Shown one piece after another: positions 14,193 through 23,675 of a stretch of 32,665 nucleotides of DNA. A program made the position numbers and the translations under genes. Origin of the DNA: Sulfurimonas sp. SAG-AH-194-L11 (GTDB lineage Bacteria; Campylobacterota; Campylobacteria; Campylobacterales; Sulfurimonadaceae); NCBI RefSeq assembly GCF_029215995.1, contig NZ_JAEMVB010000020.1, positions 1 through 32,665 of the forward strand, written 5' to 3'. The stretch's first letter is position 1, and each line of letters begins with the position of its first letter. The notes below the pieces were generated by a model that worked only from the letters and a program-made list of their open reading frames with translations, was not told the origin of the DNA and searched no databases.

Positions 14193-15653
14193 GTGAATAA
14201 CACACAAAACAAAAAACAAAAATTTATACTAAAACTATTTCCGGAGATAATGATAAAAGGCTCATCTGCAAAGAGACAGATGGTTGGACAACTCTATACT
14301 AACCTTCTTTCAATACTACAAAAGATAAGCTCAAATGTAGAAGTAAGAAAGTTCTCAGATAAGATAGAAGTACTCTGCCCTCCTGCTGTTCTTCCTGCAG
14401 TTCGTCAATGTCTTTTAGATACCTCAGGTATAGAGCAGATACTTGAAGTTTTACAGTTTGATGATATGGATACATTAGATAAAATCAAAGTCAAAGTTGG
14501 TGAACTTGTTATTGACTCTCTTGATGGCAAAACTTTTGTTGTTCGTGCTAAACGCACAGGGAAACATGACTTTAGCTCTATAGACTTAGAGAGAACTGTT
14601 GGTGGTTATCTTTTAGCACACTCAAACGCGAAAAAAGTGCAGCTTAAAAACCCTGATGTTACTATTCGTATGGAACTCGTTGAGTCACAACTCAACATCA
14701 TCACCACTAAGTACAAAGGGCTTAGTGGTTTTCCTATAGGTACACAAGGTGATATCCTCTCTCTTATGTCAGGTGGATTTGACTCTACTGTTGCCTCTTA
14801 CTTAACTATGAAACGCGGTATAAAAACTCACTTTGTCTTTTTTAACCTTGGTGGAAATGCTCATGAGATAGGTGTAAAACAAGTAGCACTCTACCTTTGG
14901 AACAAGTTTGGATCTTCACATAAGGTAAAGTTTATCTCTGTACCTTTTGATGATGTACTTACAGAGATATTTGCTGCTACTCCTCCTACTTATATGGGTG
15001 TGATGCTTAAACGCTTAATGCTAATGGCAAGTGAGAAAGTAGCACAAGAGATGGAGATAGATGCATTAGTCACAGGTGAATCAGTTGCACAGGTAAGTAG
15101 CCAAACTCTTCGTAATCTCGCAATCATTGATGAAGTAAGTTCTAAACTAATACTTCGTCCACTCTCAACTATGAACAAGCCTGAGATTATGTCTATCGCA
15201 GATGAGATAGGCACACGACACTTTGCAGAGGCAATGCCTGAGTACTGTGGTGTTATCTCTCAAAATCCTATCACTCATGGTTCCTTTAAACGCATGGAAA
15301 AAGTAGCACTCAAGTTTGACTATGATGTTTTAAATAAAGCGGTTGAAGATGCCCAACATATCTATGTACATGAAATTATTGATGATATTAACAAGCTTGC
15401 CGCGGTAGAAGTTGTAAGTAATTTGAGTACAGGTGACTTTACTGTTATAGATATTCGTGAAGAGACAGAGTGCATAACAACAAGCTCAAAAACACTCAAA
15501 ATTCCTTTTCATAAACTCAAACGCGAGTTTAAGAACTTACCAGTAGATGCAGAGTACTTACTTTATTGTGATAAAGGGATTATGAGCCAACTCCATGCTC
15601 AATACCTCAGAGATGAGTTAAACTGTAAAAATGTAAGAGTTTACAGACCTTAG
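14193..15653 (+). CDS. thiI: tRNA 4-thiouridine synthase / thiazole sulfur carrier enzyme ThiI with rhodanese domain
   Basis: A 486-aa full-length ThiI. It has a ferredoxin-like/THUMP N-terminus (about 10-175), the PP-loop pyrophosphatase motif SGGFDST (193-199) and a C-terminal rhodanese domain. Both functional cysteines are kept: Cys352 in MPEYCGVISQ and the persulfide-forming Cys459 in LYCDKGIMSQ. ThiI takes sulfur from a cysteine desulfurase and adds it to U8 of tRNA; the rhodanese domain also serves thiazole synthesis. Length is close to E. coli ThiI (482). The start is GTG with AAGG 8 bases upstream. The transporter gene follows after 55 bases with its own promoter. Confidence 0.95.
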   Translation: MNNTQNKKQKFILKLFPEIMIKGSSAKRQMVGQLYTNLLSILQKISSNVEVRKFSDKIEVLCPPAVLPAVRQCLLDTSGIEQILEVLQFDDMDTLDKIKVKVGELVIDSLDGKTFVVRAKRTGKHDFSSIDLERTVGGYLLAHSNAKKVQLKNPDVTIRMELVESQLNIITTKYKGLSGFPIGTQGDILSLMSGGFDSTVASYLTMKRGIKTHFVFFNLGGNAHEIGVKQVALYLWNKFGSSHKVKFISVPFDDVLTEIFAATPPTYMGVMLKRLMLMASEKVAQEMEIDALVTGESVAQVSSQTLRNLAIIDEVSSKLILRPLSTMNKPEIMSIADEIGTRHFAEAMPEYCGVISQNPITHGSFKRMEKVALKFDYDVLNKAVEDAQHIYVHEIIDDINKLAAVEVVSNLSTGDFTVIDIREETECITTSSKTLKIPFHKLKREFKNLPVDAEYLLYCDKGIMSQLHAQYLRDELNCKNVRVYRP

Positions 15654-15669
15654 CTAATCTTTATATTTG

Positions 15670-15696
15670 CATAGTATAATTAAACATTATGCTATG
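15670..15696 (+). promoter_or_regulatory. Inverted repeat enclosing the -10 box of the transporter gene
   Basis: CATAGTATAAT (15670-15680) and ATTATGCTATG (15686-15696) are inverted copies matching at 10 of 11 positions around 5 bases. A perfect TATAAT (15675-15680) lies inside the left arm, 28 bases before the ATG at 15709. The arrangement suits a repressor operator covering the promoter. There is no T-run, so a thiI terminator is less likely. Confidence 0.5.
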
Positions 15697-15708
15697 TAAA
15701 GGCTCAAT

Positions 15709-16641
15709 ATGAAACTTATATCTATTATCATAGCCGCAATTTTAGGTCTTACTTACGGCCAATACTATTACGGTTTTATCTTTTCACAAAAAATTTGTCT
15801 CTTTGCAGGTTTAACACTTATAATGCCAACTCTTTTTAATGTAAAAGTATCAGATATAAGCTTAGTGCTTGAACATAAAGGGCTTATGCTCAAGGCTATA
15901 CTTATTAACTATCTTGCTCTTCCTCTTATCGCTCTTGGGATTGGACTACTTACTGGTAGTTTTGGCGTCGCAGCTGGACTTTTTCTACTCTCTGTTTTAA
16001 GTGGTGGTGGTATGGTTATGCACTGGATAAAAAACTCTAACTCTGACACTTCTATAGGGTTTATTTTTCTCTTTATTAACATCATGCTTGTTAGCCTATC
16101 TTTACTAATGTTACATATTTTTGGTATTTACACCTCTGATTATTTTGATGAATCTTATCTTAGTTCAAGCAATATTAGTAATTTTGCCAAAGCCGTTATC
16201 TATCTGCTTATTATCATTCCATTTATAGTAAGTCGCGTTGTTATTTTCATTAAACCACTCAAAGAGTTCATAAGTGCAAAACAGGGGTTTATTAGTAGTA
16301 TTAGTATATTTTTGATTGTGTTTTATCTTTTTGGATTACAAAGTTCTCAGTCTCTTTTTGAACTTTACGATTTTGAGCCAGAGCTTATTTATATCTCTCT
16401 TTTTGCAGTACTTACTTTTTATGGAGCTATTTTTCTTCTAGCAAGAGTAGCCTACAACTTAGACTCCCCACAAGAGAGAGCTGCATTTTGGCACTCTATC
16501 ACTCGCTACATTACACTAGCACTTGTTATATCGACATTTTCTACGGGGACATTTGGAGTAGCAATGCTAGTACCTATAATGTTTGCATACATTATTCAGA
16601 TACCATTTGCGATACTTGTGGATAAGTATATGTTTAAATGA
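15709..16641 (+). CDS. BASS/ACR3-like (bile acid:Na+ symporter superfamily) membrane transporter
   Basis: A 310-aa integral membrane protein with about nine or ten hydrophobic helices and short loops. The early LIMPTLFNVKVSDI, and the late segment RYITLALVISTFSTGTFGVA followed by a final helix ending in QIPFA, resemble the bile acid:sodium symporter / arsenite ACR3 superfamily, in which two five-helix halves form the transport core. The cysteine conserved in arsenite transporters is not evident, so arsenic export is not supported; the substrate is unknown. AAAGG lies before the ATG. The promoter region is an inverted repeat, which suggests a dedicated regulator located elsewhere. Confidence 0.65.
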   Translation: MKLISIIIAAILGLTYGQYYYGFIFSQKICLFAGLTLIMPTLFNVKVSDISLVLEHKGLMLKAILINYLALPLIALGIGLLTGSFGVAAGLFLLSVLSGGGMVMHWIKNSNSDTSIGFIFLFINIMLVSLSLLMLHIFGIYTSDYFDESYLSSSNISNFAKAVIYLLIIIPFIVSRVVIFIKPLKEFISAKQGFISSISIFLIVFYLFGLQSSQSLFELYDFEPELIYISLFAVLTFYGAIFLLARVAYNLDSPQERAAFWHSITRYITLALVISTFSTGTFGVAMLVPIMFAYIIQIPFAILVDKYMFK

Positions 16642-16685
16642 TATTACGAACTTTTCTTAAAAAATCCATTTTTTTATAGCTTTAA

Positions 16686-16695
16686 GGGGGGGGGG
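16686..16695 (+). repeat. Poly-G tract (G10) between convergent genes
   Basis: Ten consecutive G residues, 44 bases after the stop of the transporter gene. Long G tracts are otherwise absent from this AT-rich window. Tracts of this size are hypermutable in Campylobacter, but this one lies outside any reading frame I can support. Confidence 0.85.
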
Positions 16696-16699
16696 TTGT

Positions 16700-16747
16700 A
16701 GGGACATAGTGTCCCTGCGACTATAATGGGCTTTGCTCATTATAGTC
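16700..16747. terminator. Two tandem hairpins, probable bidirectional terminator
   Basis: Hairpin 1: AGGGACA (16700-16706) pairs with TGTCCCT (16710-16716) around TAG. Hairpin 2: GACTATAATG (16719-16728) pairs perfectly with CATTATAGTC (16738-16747), and GGC/GCT bases in the loop can extend it to 13 bp. They lie between convergent genes right after the G10 tract. No T-run follows, so they could equally be a dispersed palindromic element that happens to act as an mRNA 3' end. Confidence 0.55.
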
Positions 16748-16762
16748 TGTAATAATATCAGC

Positions 16763-17413
16763 CTAGAGCTTTCGTACAAGCATCAAACCATCACCTATGG
16801 TGAGCATGGATGCTTCTACTCTTTTGTCTTGCATGATTTTTTCATTGAGAGCACGAATAGCAGTAGTATCTGCATCGACTATCTCTGCATTTGCCACATC
16901 GCCTCCCCAAAAAATATTGTCTATCATCAAAAGTGCATTTGGTTTAAGTAAACGCAAACACTCTTCATAGTACAAATCATAGTTTGATTTATCTGCATCA
17001 ATAAATGCAAGGTCAAAACTACCCTTTTCTAACTTAGTAAGAGTGTTTTGTGCCTTATCTATATAAAGTTCTACTTGATTTTCTATACCAGCCTCAGACC
17101 AGTAGCGTTTGGCTATGTCTGTCCACTCTTTTGAGAGGTCACAGCCAACAGCAGATGAGTTTTCACCCATAGCACCTACTACACTTAGCATACTATAACC
17201 TGTAAAAACACCTATCTCAAGATAGCTTTTTGCACCGATTAAATTCGCAATAAAACCCATAAAAGCACCTTGTTCAGGAGCAATTTGCATTTTTCCCATT
17301 TCAAGTTCTTTTGTTTCATCTCTGAGTCTTTTTTTCAGGTCAGACTCATTAACACCTGTTGTAATTATATAATCTAAAAGAGTATCATTAATATCAAGTG
17401 TTTTATTGCTCAT
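16763..17413 (-). CDS. Class I SAM-dependent O-methyltransferase (caffeoyl-CoA/catechol type)
   Basis: A 216-aa protein of the COG4122 O-methyltransferase family. The SAM-binding motif I is YLEIGVFTGYS (about 64-74), the acidic motif after strand 2 is in VGCDLS, and the metal/substrate segment reads AFIDADKSNY with a later MIDNIFWGG. Family members methylate catechols, caffeoyl-CoA or other small hydroxylated molecules with Mg2+; the bacterial substrate is usually unknown and cannot be read here. It lies 9 bases downstream of adk on the same strand, so the two are probably co-transcribed. Its stop faces the tandem hairpins. Confidence 0.9.
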   Translation of the reverse strand: MSNKTLDINDTLLDYIITTGVNESDLKKRLRDETKELEMGKMQIAPEQGAFMGFIANLIGAKSYLEIGVFTGYSMLSVVGAMGENSSAVGCDLSKEWTDIAKRYWSEAGIENQVELYIDKAQNTLTKLEKGSFDLAFIDADKSNYDLYYEECLRLLKPNALLMIDNIFWGGDVANAEIVDADTTAIRALNEKIMQDKRVEASMLTIGDGLMLVRKL

Positions 17414-17422
17414 AGCCTTATT

Positions 17423-18076
<654 letters not shown>

Positions 18077-18101
18077 TTATCCTAAATATTTAATTGCTGA
18101 A

Positions 18102-18107
18102 ATTATA
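18102..18107 (-). promoter_or_regulatory. -10 box (TATAAT) for adk
   Basis: A perfect TATAAT on the minus strand 32 bases upstream of the adk ATG, with AGGA between. It would drive adk and the O-methyltransferase gene behind it. Confidence 0.5.
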
Positions 18108-18155
18108 TAGTTTTGAGTTTAAAGTATCTTTATAATTGGTCTTCTAAACTATCGT

Positions 18156-18354
18156 TTATTTAATCCCATGTTCTGAGAATACTCCTTCAAAAAAGATAAA
18201 TATTTTTAATAGTTTTTCTTTAATAACACCAAACACTTTATCTTCTAAACCCCATTCTTCAATTTCTTTAAAACTCTTCGATTTTTTCGATTCATTAAGT
18301 TGTGTGTTTTATCAATATTTTCTTTTATTAGTTCTATTTTTTTATGTAGTACAC
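18156..18354 (-). pseudogene. Frameshifted remnant of a small gene downstream of 18365-18574
   Basis: Right behind the stop of the 69-aa gene lies an AAGGAAAA ribosome-binding site and a GTG (18354-18352). That frame stops after six codons at an A-run; in the next frame the DNA reads coding-like (IELIKENIDKTHNLMN), and after a second shift near 18290 it again reads coding-like (SKSFKEIEEWGLEDKVFGVI and on to FFEGVFSEHGIK) up to a TAA at 18156-18158. Two small shifts would restore a protein of about 65-70 aa. I do not recognise the family. It may be a decayed second gene of an operon, or chance open frames in AT-rich DNA. Confidence 0.4.
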
Positions 18355-18364
18355 TTTTCCTTAT

Positions 18365-18574
18365 TTAATAATTTGTATATTTTCCAGCTTTGACATCTGC
18401 ACTGATTGCATTAAGTTTATCTTGCATCATCTCTAGTAGAACTTCGGCAGCTTGTTGATCATCAGCTTCAGGAACATCCCAGTCAGTTATTTTCATATTA
18501 GCTTTGAAAAGCAACTCTAATGCTTTGTCTATTTCTGATTTTCTTGATAATAACTCTTTAAGTATAACATCCAT
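18365..18574 (-). CDS. Hypothetical small acidic helical protein, 69 aa
   Basis: A 69-aa protein, predicted mostly helical, acidic in the middle (DVPEADDQQAAEVLLEMMQD), ending in KAGKYTNY. No family is recognised and no DNA-binding motif is certain. GGAG lies 7 bases before the ATG, and upstream is a 16-bp near-palindrome overlapping a TATAAT, which looks like an autoregulatory operator. With the broken small gene behind it, the arrangement resembles a toxin-antitoxin pair whose second gene has decayed, but that is inference from layout alone. Confidence 0.6.
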   Translation of the reverse strand: MDVILKELLSRKSEIDKALELLFKANMKITDWDVPEADDQQAAEVLLEMMQDKLNAISADVKAGKYTNY

Positions 18575-18589
18575 AATAGAACTCCTTCA

Positions 18590-18605
18590 TGTATTATATT
18601 ATACA
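18590..18605 (-). promoter_or_regulatory. Near-palindrome overlapping the -10 of the 69-aa gene
   Basis: TGTATTAT and ATTATACA are inverted copies matching at 7 of 8 positions, with no spacer. On the minus strand the site contains TATAAT, and GAAGGAG follows a few bases downstream. It fits an operator where a bound protein would block transcription. Confidence 0.4.
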
Positions 18606-18630
18606 TCAAAAATAATTAATATTTTTCTAA

Positions 18631-20103
18631 TTATAGGAATCTCTCAATCTCTAAAAGAGTTTTTACAAGAGGGTTTTTGAGTTTCTCTTGCATTATTTTA
18701 CCCATCATCATTTTTGCTAAAACACTAAAAGACTCACTGAGTGTTGGGTGCGGGTGAATTGTGCTTATGAGATTACTGAGTGTGAGTCTGTTTGCTACTA
18801 TAAGTGCAGCTTCCCCTGCTATGGAATTTGCTTCATAGGCTACGATAGTGATTCCTAGAATAACCTTACTATCTTTATCTACCACATACTTTACAAAACC
18901 ACTATCATGTGCTTCTATCTGTGCTTTAGCATCGATGGCAAACTCATACTTATCTACAAGAATTTCTAAGCCTCTTTTTCTTGCTTCTTTCTCGCTTATT
19001 CCTACCATAGCTACATTTGGTTCACTAAAAAGTACCCATGAGTTTTTATCAAAATCTATACTCAAAAGATTATGTTCAAGAAAAAGGTTTTGGGCTATAG
19101 TATGGGCTCCATACTGCGCAGTGTGCGCAAACTTTGGAAAGCGAGCGACGACATCACCATTTGCATAGATACTTTTGTTAGATGTTTGAAGATGCTTATC
19201 AGTTACTATAGCAGATTTTTCTACCTCAACATCTGCTTTGTCTAATGCTAGGTGTTCTATATTTGCCACTCTTCCTGTTGCTGAGAGTACTTTTTGAGAA
19301 CTTATCTCTTGAGTTATGCCATCTTTAAAGTAGTGGATTGTAAACTCATTTTCAAACATTACTTTTTTAATGTGGGCATTTAAAATAACATTGATATTCT
19401 TATTTTCTTGAAGTGTTTTTAAGATAAGTGCCGAGGCTTCAGCATCTATGTTTTTTAAAATTGTGTTACTTCTTGAGAAGAGATTTATCTTGCACCCAAG
19501 TGTTGCAAGTATCTGTGCAAACTCAACTGCAATGGCACCACTGCCTATAATGCTTAGAGATTTTGGAAACTCCATTCTATCAAAAAAGGTTTCATTATCC
19601 AAAATTTTATCATTGGCATTGCCTTCAAAGTGAATCTTATGAGCCTTTGAACCTACTCCAATAACACATTTGTCAAAAACCAATATCTCAGTTGTATCAT
19701 CTTCTTTTGTAATCTCAATGCTCTTTTCGTTTAGAAACCTTGCACGAGCTTTTATGAGTTGAACATTTGTTAAAGTAGCAAGAACATCTTTGGCAGTATT
19801 GCTGCGTTTAGAGAGAATAAACTCTTTTCTCTGCACTATCTTCTCCCAAGCAAGCTTATAGTGCTTATCTTCAAGCTCAATACCAAACTCCTCTAAACGA
19901 GCGATATTATCTATACTTTTAGCAGAGACCTGCATAATTTTAGAAGGAATACAACCGTCAAAAAGACACTCTCCACCAAGTTCTCCAAGAGCATCCAGAA
20001 GAGCGATTTTTTTCTCAGGATTGAGTTTTGCATACTCCATAGCTACCGGTGTTCCTGCAGGTCCACCACCTATTATTATTAAGTCATATTGATTTGTTTG
20101 CAT
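18631..20103 (-). CDS. Dihydrolipoamide-dehydrogenase-like pyridine nucleotide-disulfide oxidoreductase
   Basis: A 490-aa flavoprotein of the Lpd/glutathione reductase/mercuric reductase class. It has an N-terminal FAD motif GGGPAG (12-17), the redox-active pair Cys46/Cys51 in GGECLFDGCIPSK, a second nucleotide site around IIGSGAIAVEFAQ, and the C-terminal active-site HPHPTLSESF with His452 and Glu457. It is the last gene of the operon behind nifJ, with a GGAG inside the nifJ end and no gap. No pyruvate dehydrogenase E1/E2 genes are in the window. It may pass electrons between NAD(P)H and a disulfide partner linked to pyruvate metabolism; the partner is unknown. Confidence 0.85.
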   Translation of the reverse strand: MQTNQYDLIIIGGGPAGTPVAMEYAKLNPEKKIALLDALGELGGECLFDGCIPSKIMQVSAKSIDNIARLEEFGIELEDKHYKLAWEKIVQRKEFILSKRSNTAKDVLATLTNVQLIKARARFLNEKSIEITKEDDTTEILVFDKCVIGVGSKAHKIHFEGNANDKILDNETFFDRMEFPKSLSIIGSGAIAVEFAQILATLGCKINLFSRSNTILKNIDAEASALILKTLQENKNINVILNAHIKKVMFENEFTIHYFKDGITQEISSQKVLSATGRVANIEHLALDKADVEVEKSAIVTDKHLQTSNKSIYANGDVVARFPKFAHTAQYGAHTIAQNLFLEHNLLSIDFDKNSWVLFSEPNVAMVGISEKEARKRGLEILVDKYEFAIDAKAQIEAHDSGFVKYVVDKDSKVILGITIVAYEANSIAGEAALIVANRLTLSNLISTIHPHPTLSESFSVLAKMMMGKIMQEKLKNPLVKTLLEIERFL

Positions 20104-23100
20104 CTATTTCTCCTTTTCTATACTATACTCAATATTGGTCATATTTTTATAGCGTTTATACTGCTCATCTGCATGGTGTTGTGCTGTTTTTATAAACTCT
20201 TTGGCATTGTCGCTATTCATCTTCTCCACCATACTAAAACGTGTCTCATTGTACATAAAATCTTCAACTGGTATTTTAGGCTCTTTATAGTCTAAAAGCA
20301 TAGGATTTTTTCCCTCTTTTTCTAACTCAGGGTTATATCTAAAAGTAGCCCAGATACCACTATCGACTGCAAGCTTTTGCTGGTGCATACCATTTTTGAG
20401 GTCATATCCATGAGCGATACAGTGAGAGTAGGCGATAATAAGAGAAGGACCATCATATTTTTCTGCTTCCATGAAAGCCTTGAGTGTTTGTGAATCACTA
20501 GCCCCCATAGCTACACGTGCTACGTATACATTCCCATAGGCAACTGCCATCATTGCCAAATCTTTTGGTAGTGCTGCTTTTCCACCTGCTGCAAATTTCG
20601 CTACAGCCCCTGTAAAAGTTGCTTTTGATTGTTGTCCGCCTGTGTTTGAGTAGACTTGAGTGTCAAGGACTAAGATATTAACATTTCGTCCACTTGAGAG
20701 TACATGATCGACACCACCATAACCGATATCGTAAGCCCAACCATCGCCTCCTATAATCCACACCGATTTTTTACTTAAGTAGTCTGCTAGTGAGAGTAAT
20801 TCTCTAGCTTTTGGGTTAGAAGATTTTTGGAGCTGAGTTTTAAGAGTTTTGACTCGCTCCTCTTGAGCATAAATCTCCTCTTCCTCTTTTTGAGTGGCAT
20901 TTAAAATCTCACTACTAAGGCTTTCACCTATCTCCACTTTCATGGAAGCCACTAACTCCTCAGCCTCTACTTTATGTTTGTCAATGGTAAGTCTAAAACC
21001 TAAACCAAATTCAGCATTATCTTCAAACAAAGAGTTAGACCATGCCGGACCTTTACCTTGTGCATTTTTCTTCCATGGTGTTGTAGGAAGATTTCCTCCA
21101 TAAATAGAAGAACACCCAGTGGCGTTTGCTATGATCATTCTATCACCAAAAAGTTGCGAGGCTAGTTTGATGTATGGCGTTTCACCACATCCAGGACATG
21201 CCCCAGAAAACTCAAAAAGTGGCTCTAAAAATTGTGCTTCTTTTATCTTAGCATGGTTAAGTTTACTTCTATCATAGTAAGGAAGTGTCTCAAAAAACTC
21301 CCAAGCTTGTGCCCCTTTTTCTCTTATGGGTGGTTGTGGTCGCATATTTATCGCTTTGAGTTCTGGATGCTCTTTATTTATCGCTGGACATTCCTCTACA
21401 CAAAGTGAACATCCAGTACAGTCTTCAACAGAAACACTGATAGCAAACTCTTCATTTTTGCCAAAAGTTTTTCCCTTAGCTTGTATATGTGTGAAAAAAG
21501 AAGGAGCATCTGCAAGTAAGTTCTCACCTACAACCTTAGAACGAATGACACTATGAGGACAGACTGTAACACATTTGTTACACTGTATACAAGTTTCAGC
21601 ATCCCAAATAGGCACTTCTAAACCAACATTTCGTTTCTCATACTGTGTTGTGCCACTCTCCCAAGTTCCATCATCAGGAAGCGCTGAAACAGGTAGCTCA
21701 TCACCTTTGCCCTCTATAAGTTTTCGAGTGACATTAGCGACAAACTCATCATAGTCACCTTTGACTAACTCTTGCATTTTGACATCAGAATTTATGGCAG
21801 TTTGTACATCTAATTCAAAAAGGTTTTCAAGTGCATTATCAACTGCATGAAAGTTTTTCTCTACTATCTCATGCGATTTTTGTCCGTAAGTTTTTTCTAT
21901 AGAGTGTTTTATCTTCTCTATCGCTTCCTCTTTTGGAATTATCCCTGAAATAGCGAAGAAACAGGTCTGCATAATAGCATTTATACGGTGTCCCATACCA
22001 CTATTTGTAGAGACTTTATGGGCATCAATAGCAAAAACTTTTATCTTTTTTTTCAGTATAGTTCTTTGAGCATCTTTTGGTATCTGTCTCCATAAATGCT
22101 CTTTGTCAAATGGTGTGTTGAGTAAAAAAGTAGCTCCCTCTTTTGCATGAGCTAAAAGGTCATACTTCTCTAAAAAAACACTCTGATGACAGGCAATAAA
22201 ATCAGCCTTTTGGATAAGATAAGGAGAACGAATTCTTTTTGGTCCAAAACGCAGGTGTGAAGTGGTGACTGAACCTGATTTCTTAGAGTCATATACAAAA
22301 TACCCTTGTACATAGTTATCTGTCTCTTCACCTATTATTTTGATACTATTTTTATTTGCACCAACCGTTCCATCTGAACCAAGACCAAAAAATATAGCCT
22401 CATAAACTTCTTTGTCTTCTATGATAAAATCACTATCATACTCTAAACTTGTATGTGTAATGTCATCGTTTATTCCAATAGTAAAGTGATTTTTACTCTT
22501 CTTTTTTGTTAGTTCATCAAAGATAGCTTTTATCATCGCAGGGGTAAACTCTTTTGAAGAGAGTCCATACCGTCCACCGATTATTTTAGGCATACTAAAT
22601 GCCAAGAGACCCTCTGTGTTCGCCTCACTTAAAGCAGTAAGAACATCATGGTAGAGTGGCTCTCCTAAAGAACCTGACTCTTTTGTTCTATCCATAACTG
22701 CAATTGATTTCACACTCTTTGGTATAGCTTTTACAAAGTGTTTAATACTAAAAGGCAAAGCAAGTCTTACTTTTACAAGTCCTACTTTTTCACCTAAGGA
22801 GTTAAGATACTCGACACTCTCATGAACAGCCTCTGCACCTGAACCCATAATGACAATAACTCTTGTGGCATTCTCAGCACCAACATAATCAAAAAGTTTA
22901 TACTGCCTACCCGTTAGTGAGGCAAATTTATCCATCTGTTCTTGAAGAGTATCTGGGAGTTTTTCGTAGTAACTATTAACACTCTCTCTTGCTTGAAAAT
23001 AGACATCAGGGTTTTGAGAAGTCCCTCTTATAAAAGGGTTGTCAGGTGTTAAGGCTCGTTTTCTATGTGCATCAAGCATATCTTGCGTTATCATTTCTTT

Positions 23101-23673
23101 GAGTATATCATCATCAAGTAGGTGTATTTTTTTTATCTCATGAGAGGTTCTAAAACCATCAAAGAAGTGTAAAAATGGTATGCGAGAAGCAAGAGAAGTG
23201 GCTTGAGAAATAAGTGCAAAGTCATGGGCTTCTTGAACACTACATGAGGGCATTAGAGCAAAACCAGTCTGACGAACCCCCATAACATCTTGATGATCAC
23301 CAAATATAGACAAAGCTTGTGCTGCAAGAGATCGAGCTGCTACATGAAAAACAGTCGGTGTTAACTCACCTGCAATCTTGTACATATTTGGTATCATCAG
23401 CAAAAGCCCTTGTGAGGCTGTAAATGTAGTGGTGAGTGCTCCACTCTGCAGTGCCCCATGAACAGCTCCACTAGCCCCAGCTTCGCTTTGCATCTCCATT
23501 ACATCAGGAATTGTTCCGAAGATATTTTTTTGACCCCGTGCAGAGTAGAGATCACTGAGTTCACCCATACCTGAAGCAGGTGTAATAGGATAAATCGCTA
23601 TCACTTCATTTATCTTATGTGCAACTCTTGCAACCGCTTCATTTGCATCGAGTGTGGTCATTTTTTGAGACAT
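20104..23673 (-). CDS. nifJ: Pyruvate:ferredoxin (flavodoxin) oxidoreductase, single-chain
   Basis: A 1189-aa homodimer-type PFOR, the usual length. In order: the pyruvate-binding YPITPASGMGE near the N-terminus, domain III/VI regions, two ferredoxin-type [4Fe-4S] motifs CIQCNKCVTVCP (about 690-703) and CTGCSLCVEECP (about 749-760), the proximal-cluster CPGCGE (about 824), and the thiamine diphosphate motif GDGWAYDIGYGG (about 974) with DTQVYSNTGGQ. It converts pyruvate + CoA to acetyl-CoA + CO2, reducing ferredoxin or flavodoxin, or runs in reverse as pyruvate synthase. PEP synthase directly upstream (2-base gap) suggests the synthetic direction, acetyl-CoA to pyruvate to PEP. The enzyme is oxygen sensitive in most species. 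Confidence 0.97.
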   Translation of the reverse strand: MSQKMTTLDANEAVARVAHKINEVIAIYPITPASGMGELSDLYSARGQKNIFGTIPDVMEMQSEAGASGAVHGALQSGALTTTFTASQGLLLMIPNMYKIAGELTPTVFHVAARSLAAQALSIFGDHQDVMGVRQTGFALMPSCSVQEAHDFALISQATSLASRIPFLHFFDGFRTSHEIKKIHLLDDDILKEMITQDMLDAHRKRALTPDNPFIRGTSQNPDVYFQARESVNSYYEKLPDTLQEQMDKFASLTGRQYKLFDYVGAENATRVIVIMGSGAEAVHESVEYLNSLGEKVGLVKVRLALPFSIKHFVKAIPKSVKSIAVMDRTKESGSLGEPLYHDVLTALSEANTEGLLAFSMPKIIGGRYGLSSKEFTPAMIKAIFDELTKKKSKNHFTIGINDDITHTSLEYDSDFIIEDKEVYEAIFFGLGSDGTVGANKNSIKIIGEETDNYVQGYFVYDSKKSGSVTTSHLRFGPKRIRSPYLIQKADFIACHQSVFLEKYDLLAHAKEGATFLLNTPFDKEHLWRQIPKDAQRTILKKKIKVFAIDAHKVSTNSGMGHRINAIMQTCFFAISGIIPKEEAIEKIKHSIEKTYGQKSHEIVEKNFHAVDNALENLFELDVQTAINSDVKMQELVKGDYDEFVANVTRKLIEGKGDELPVSALPDDGTWESGTTQYEKRNVGLEVPIWDAETCIQCNKCVTVCPHSVIRSKVVGENLLADAPSFFTHIQAKGKTFGKNEEFAISVSVEDCTGCSLCVEECPAINKEHPELKAINMRPQPPIREKGAQAWEFFETLPYYDRSKLNHAKIKEAQFLEPLFEFSGACPGCGETPYIKLASQLFGDRMIIANATGCSSIYGGNLPTTPWKKNAQGKGPAWSNSLFEDNAEFGLGFRLTIDKHKVEAEELVASMKVEIGESLSSEILNATQKEEEEIYAQEERVKTLKTQLQKSSNPKARELLSLADYLSKKSVWIIGGDGWAYDIGYGGVDHVLSSGRNVNILVLDTQVYSNTGGQQSKATFTGAVAKFAAGGKAALPKDLAMMAVAYGNVYVARVAMGASDSQTLKAFMEAEKYDGPSLIIAYSHCIAHGYDLKNGMHQQKLAVDSGIWATFRYNPELEKEGKNPMLLDYKEPKIPVEDFMYNETRFSMVEKMNSDNAKEFIKTAQHHADEQYKRYKNMTNIEYSIEKEK

Positions 23674-23675
23674 CC

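Noticed and set aside
16686..16695. Phase-variable coding tract
   Set aside because: No reading frame on either strand that I can support crosses the G run; the flanking genes end before it.
16700..16747. Ends of an insertion sequence or MITE
   Set aside because: No target-site duplication, transposase or terminal repeats can be seen; hairpins between convergent genes are explained by termination.
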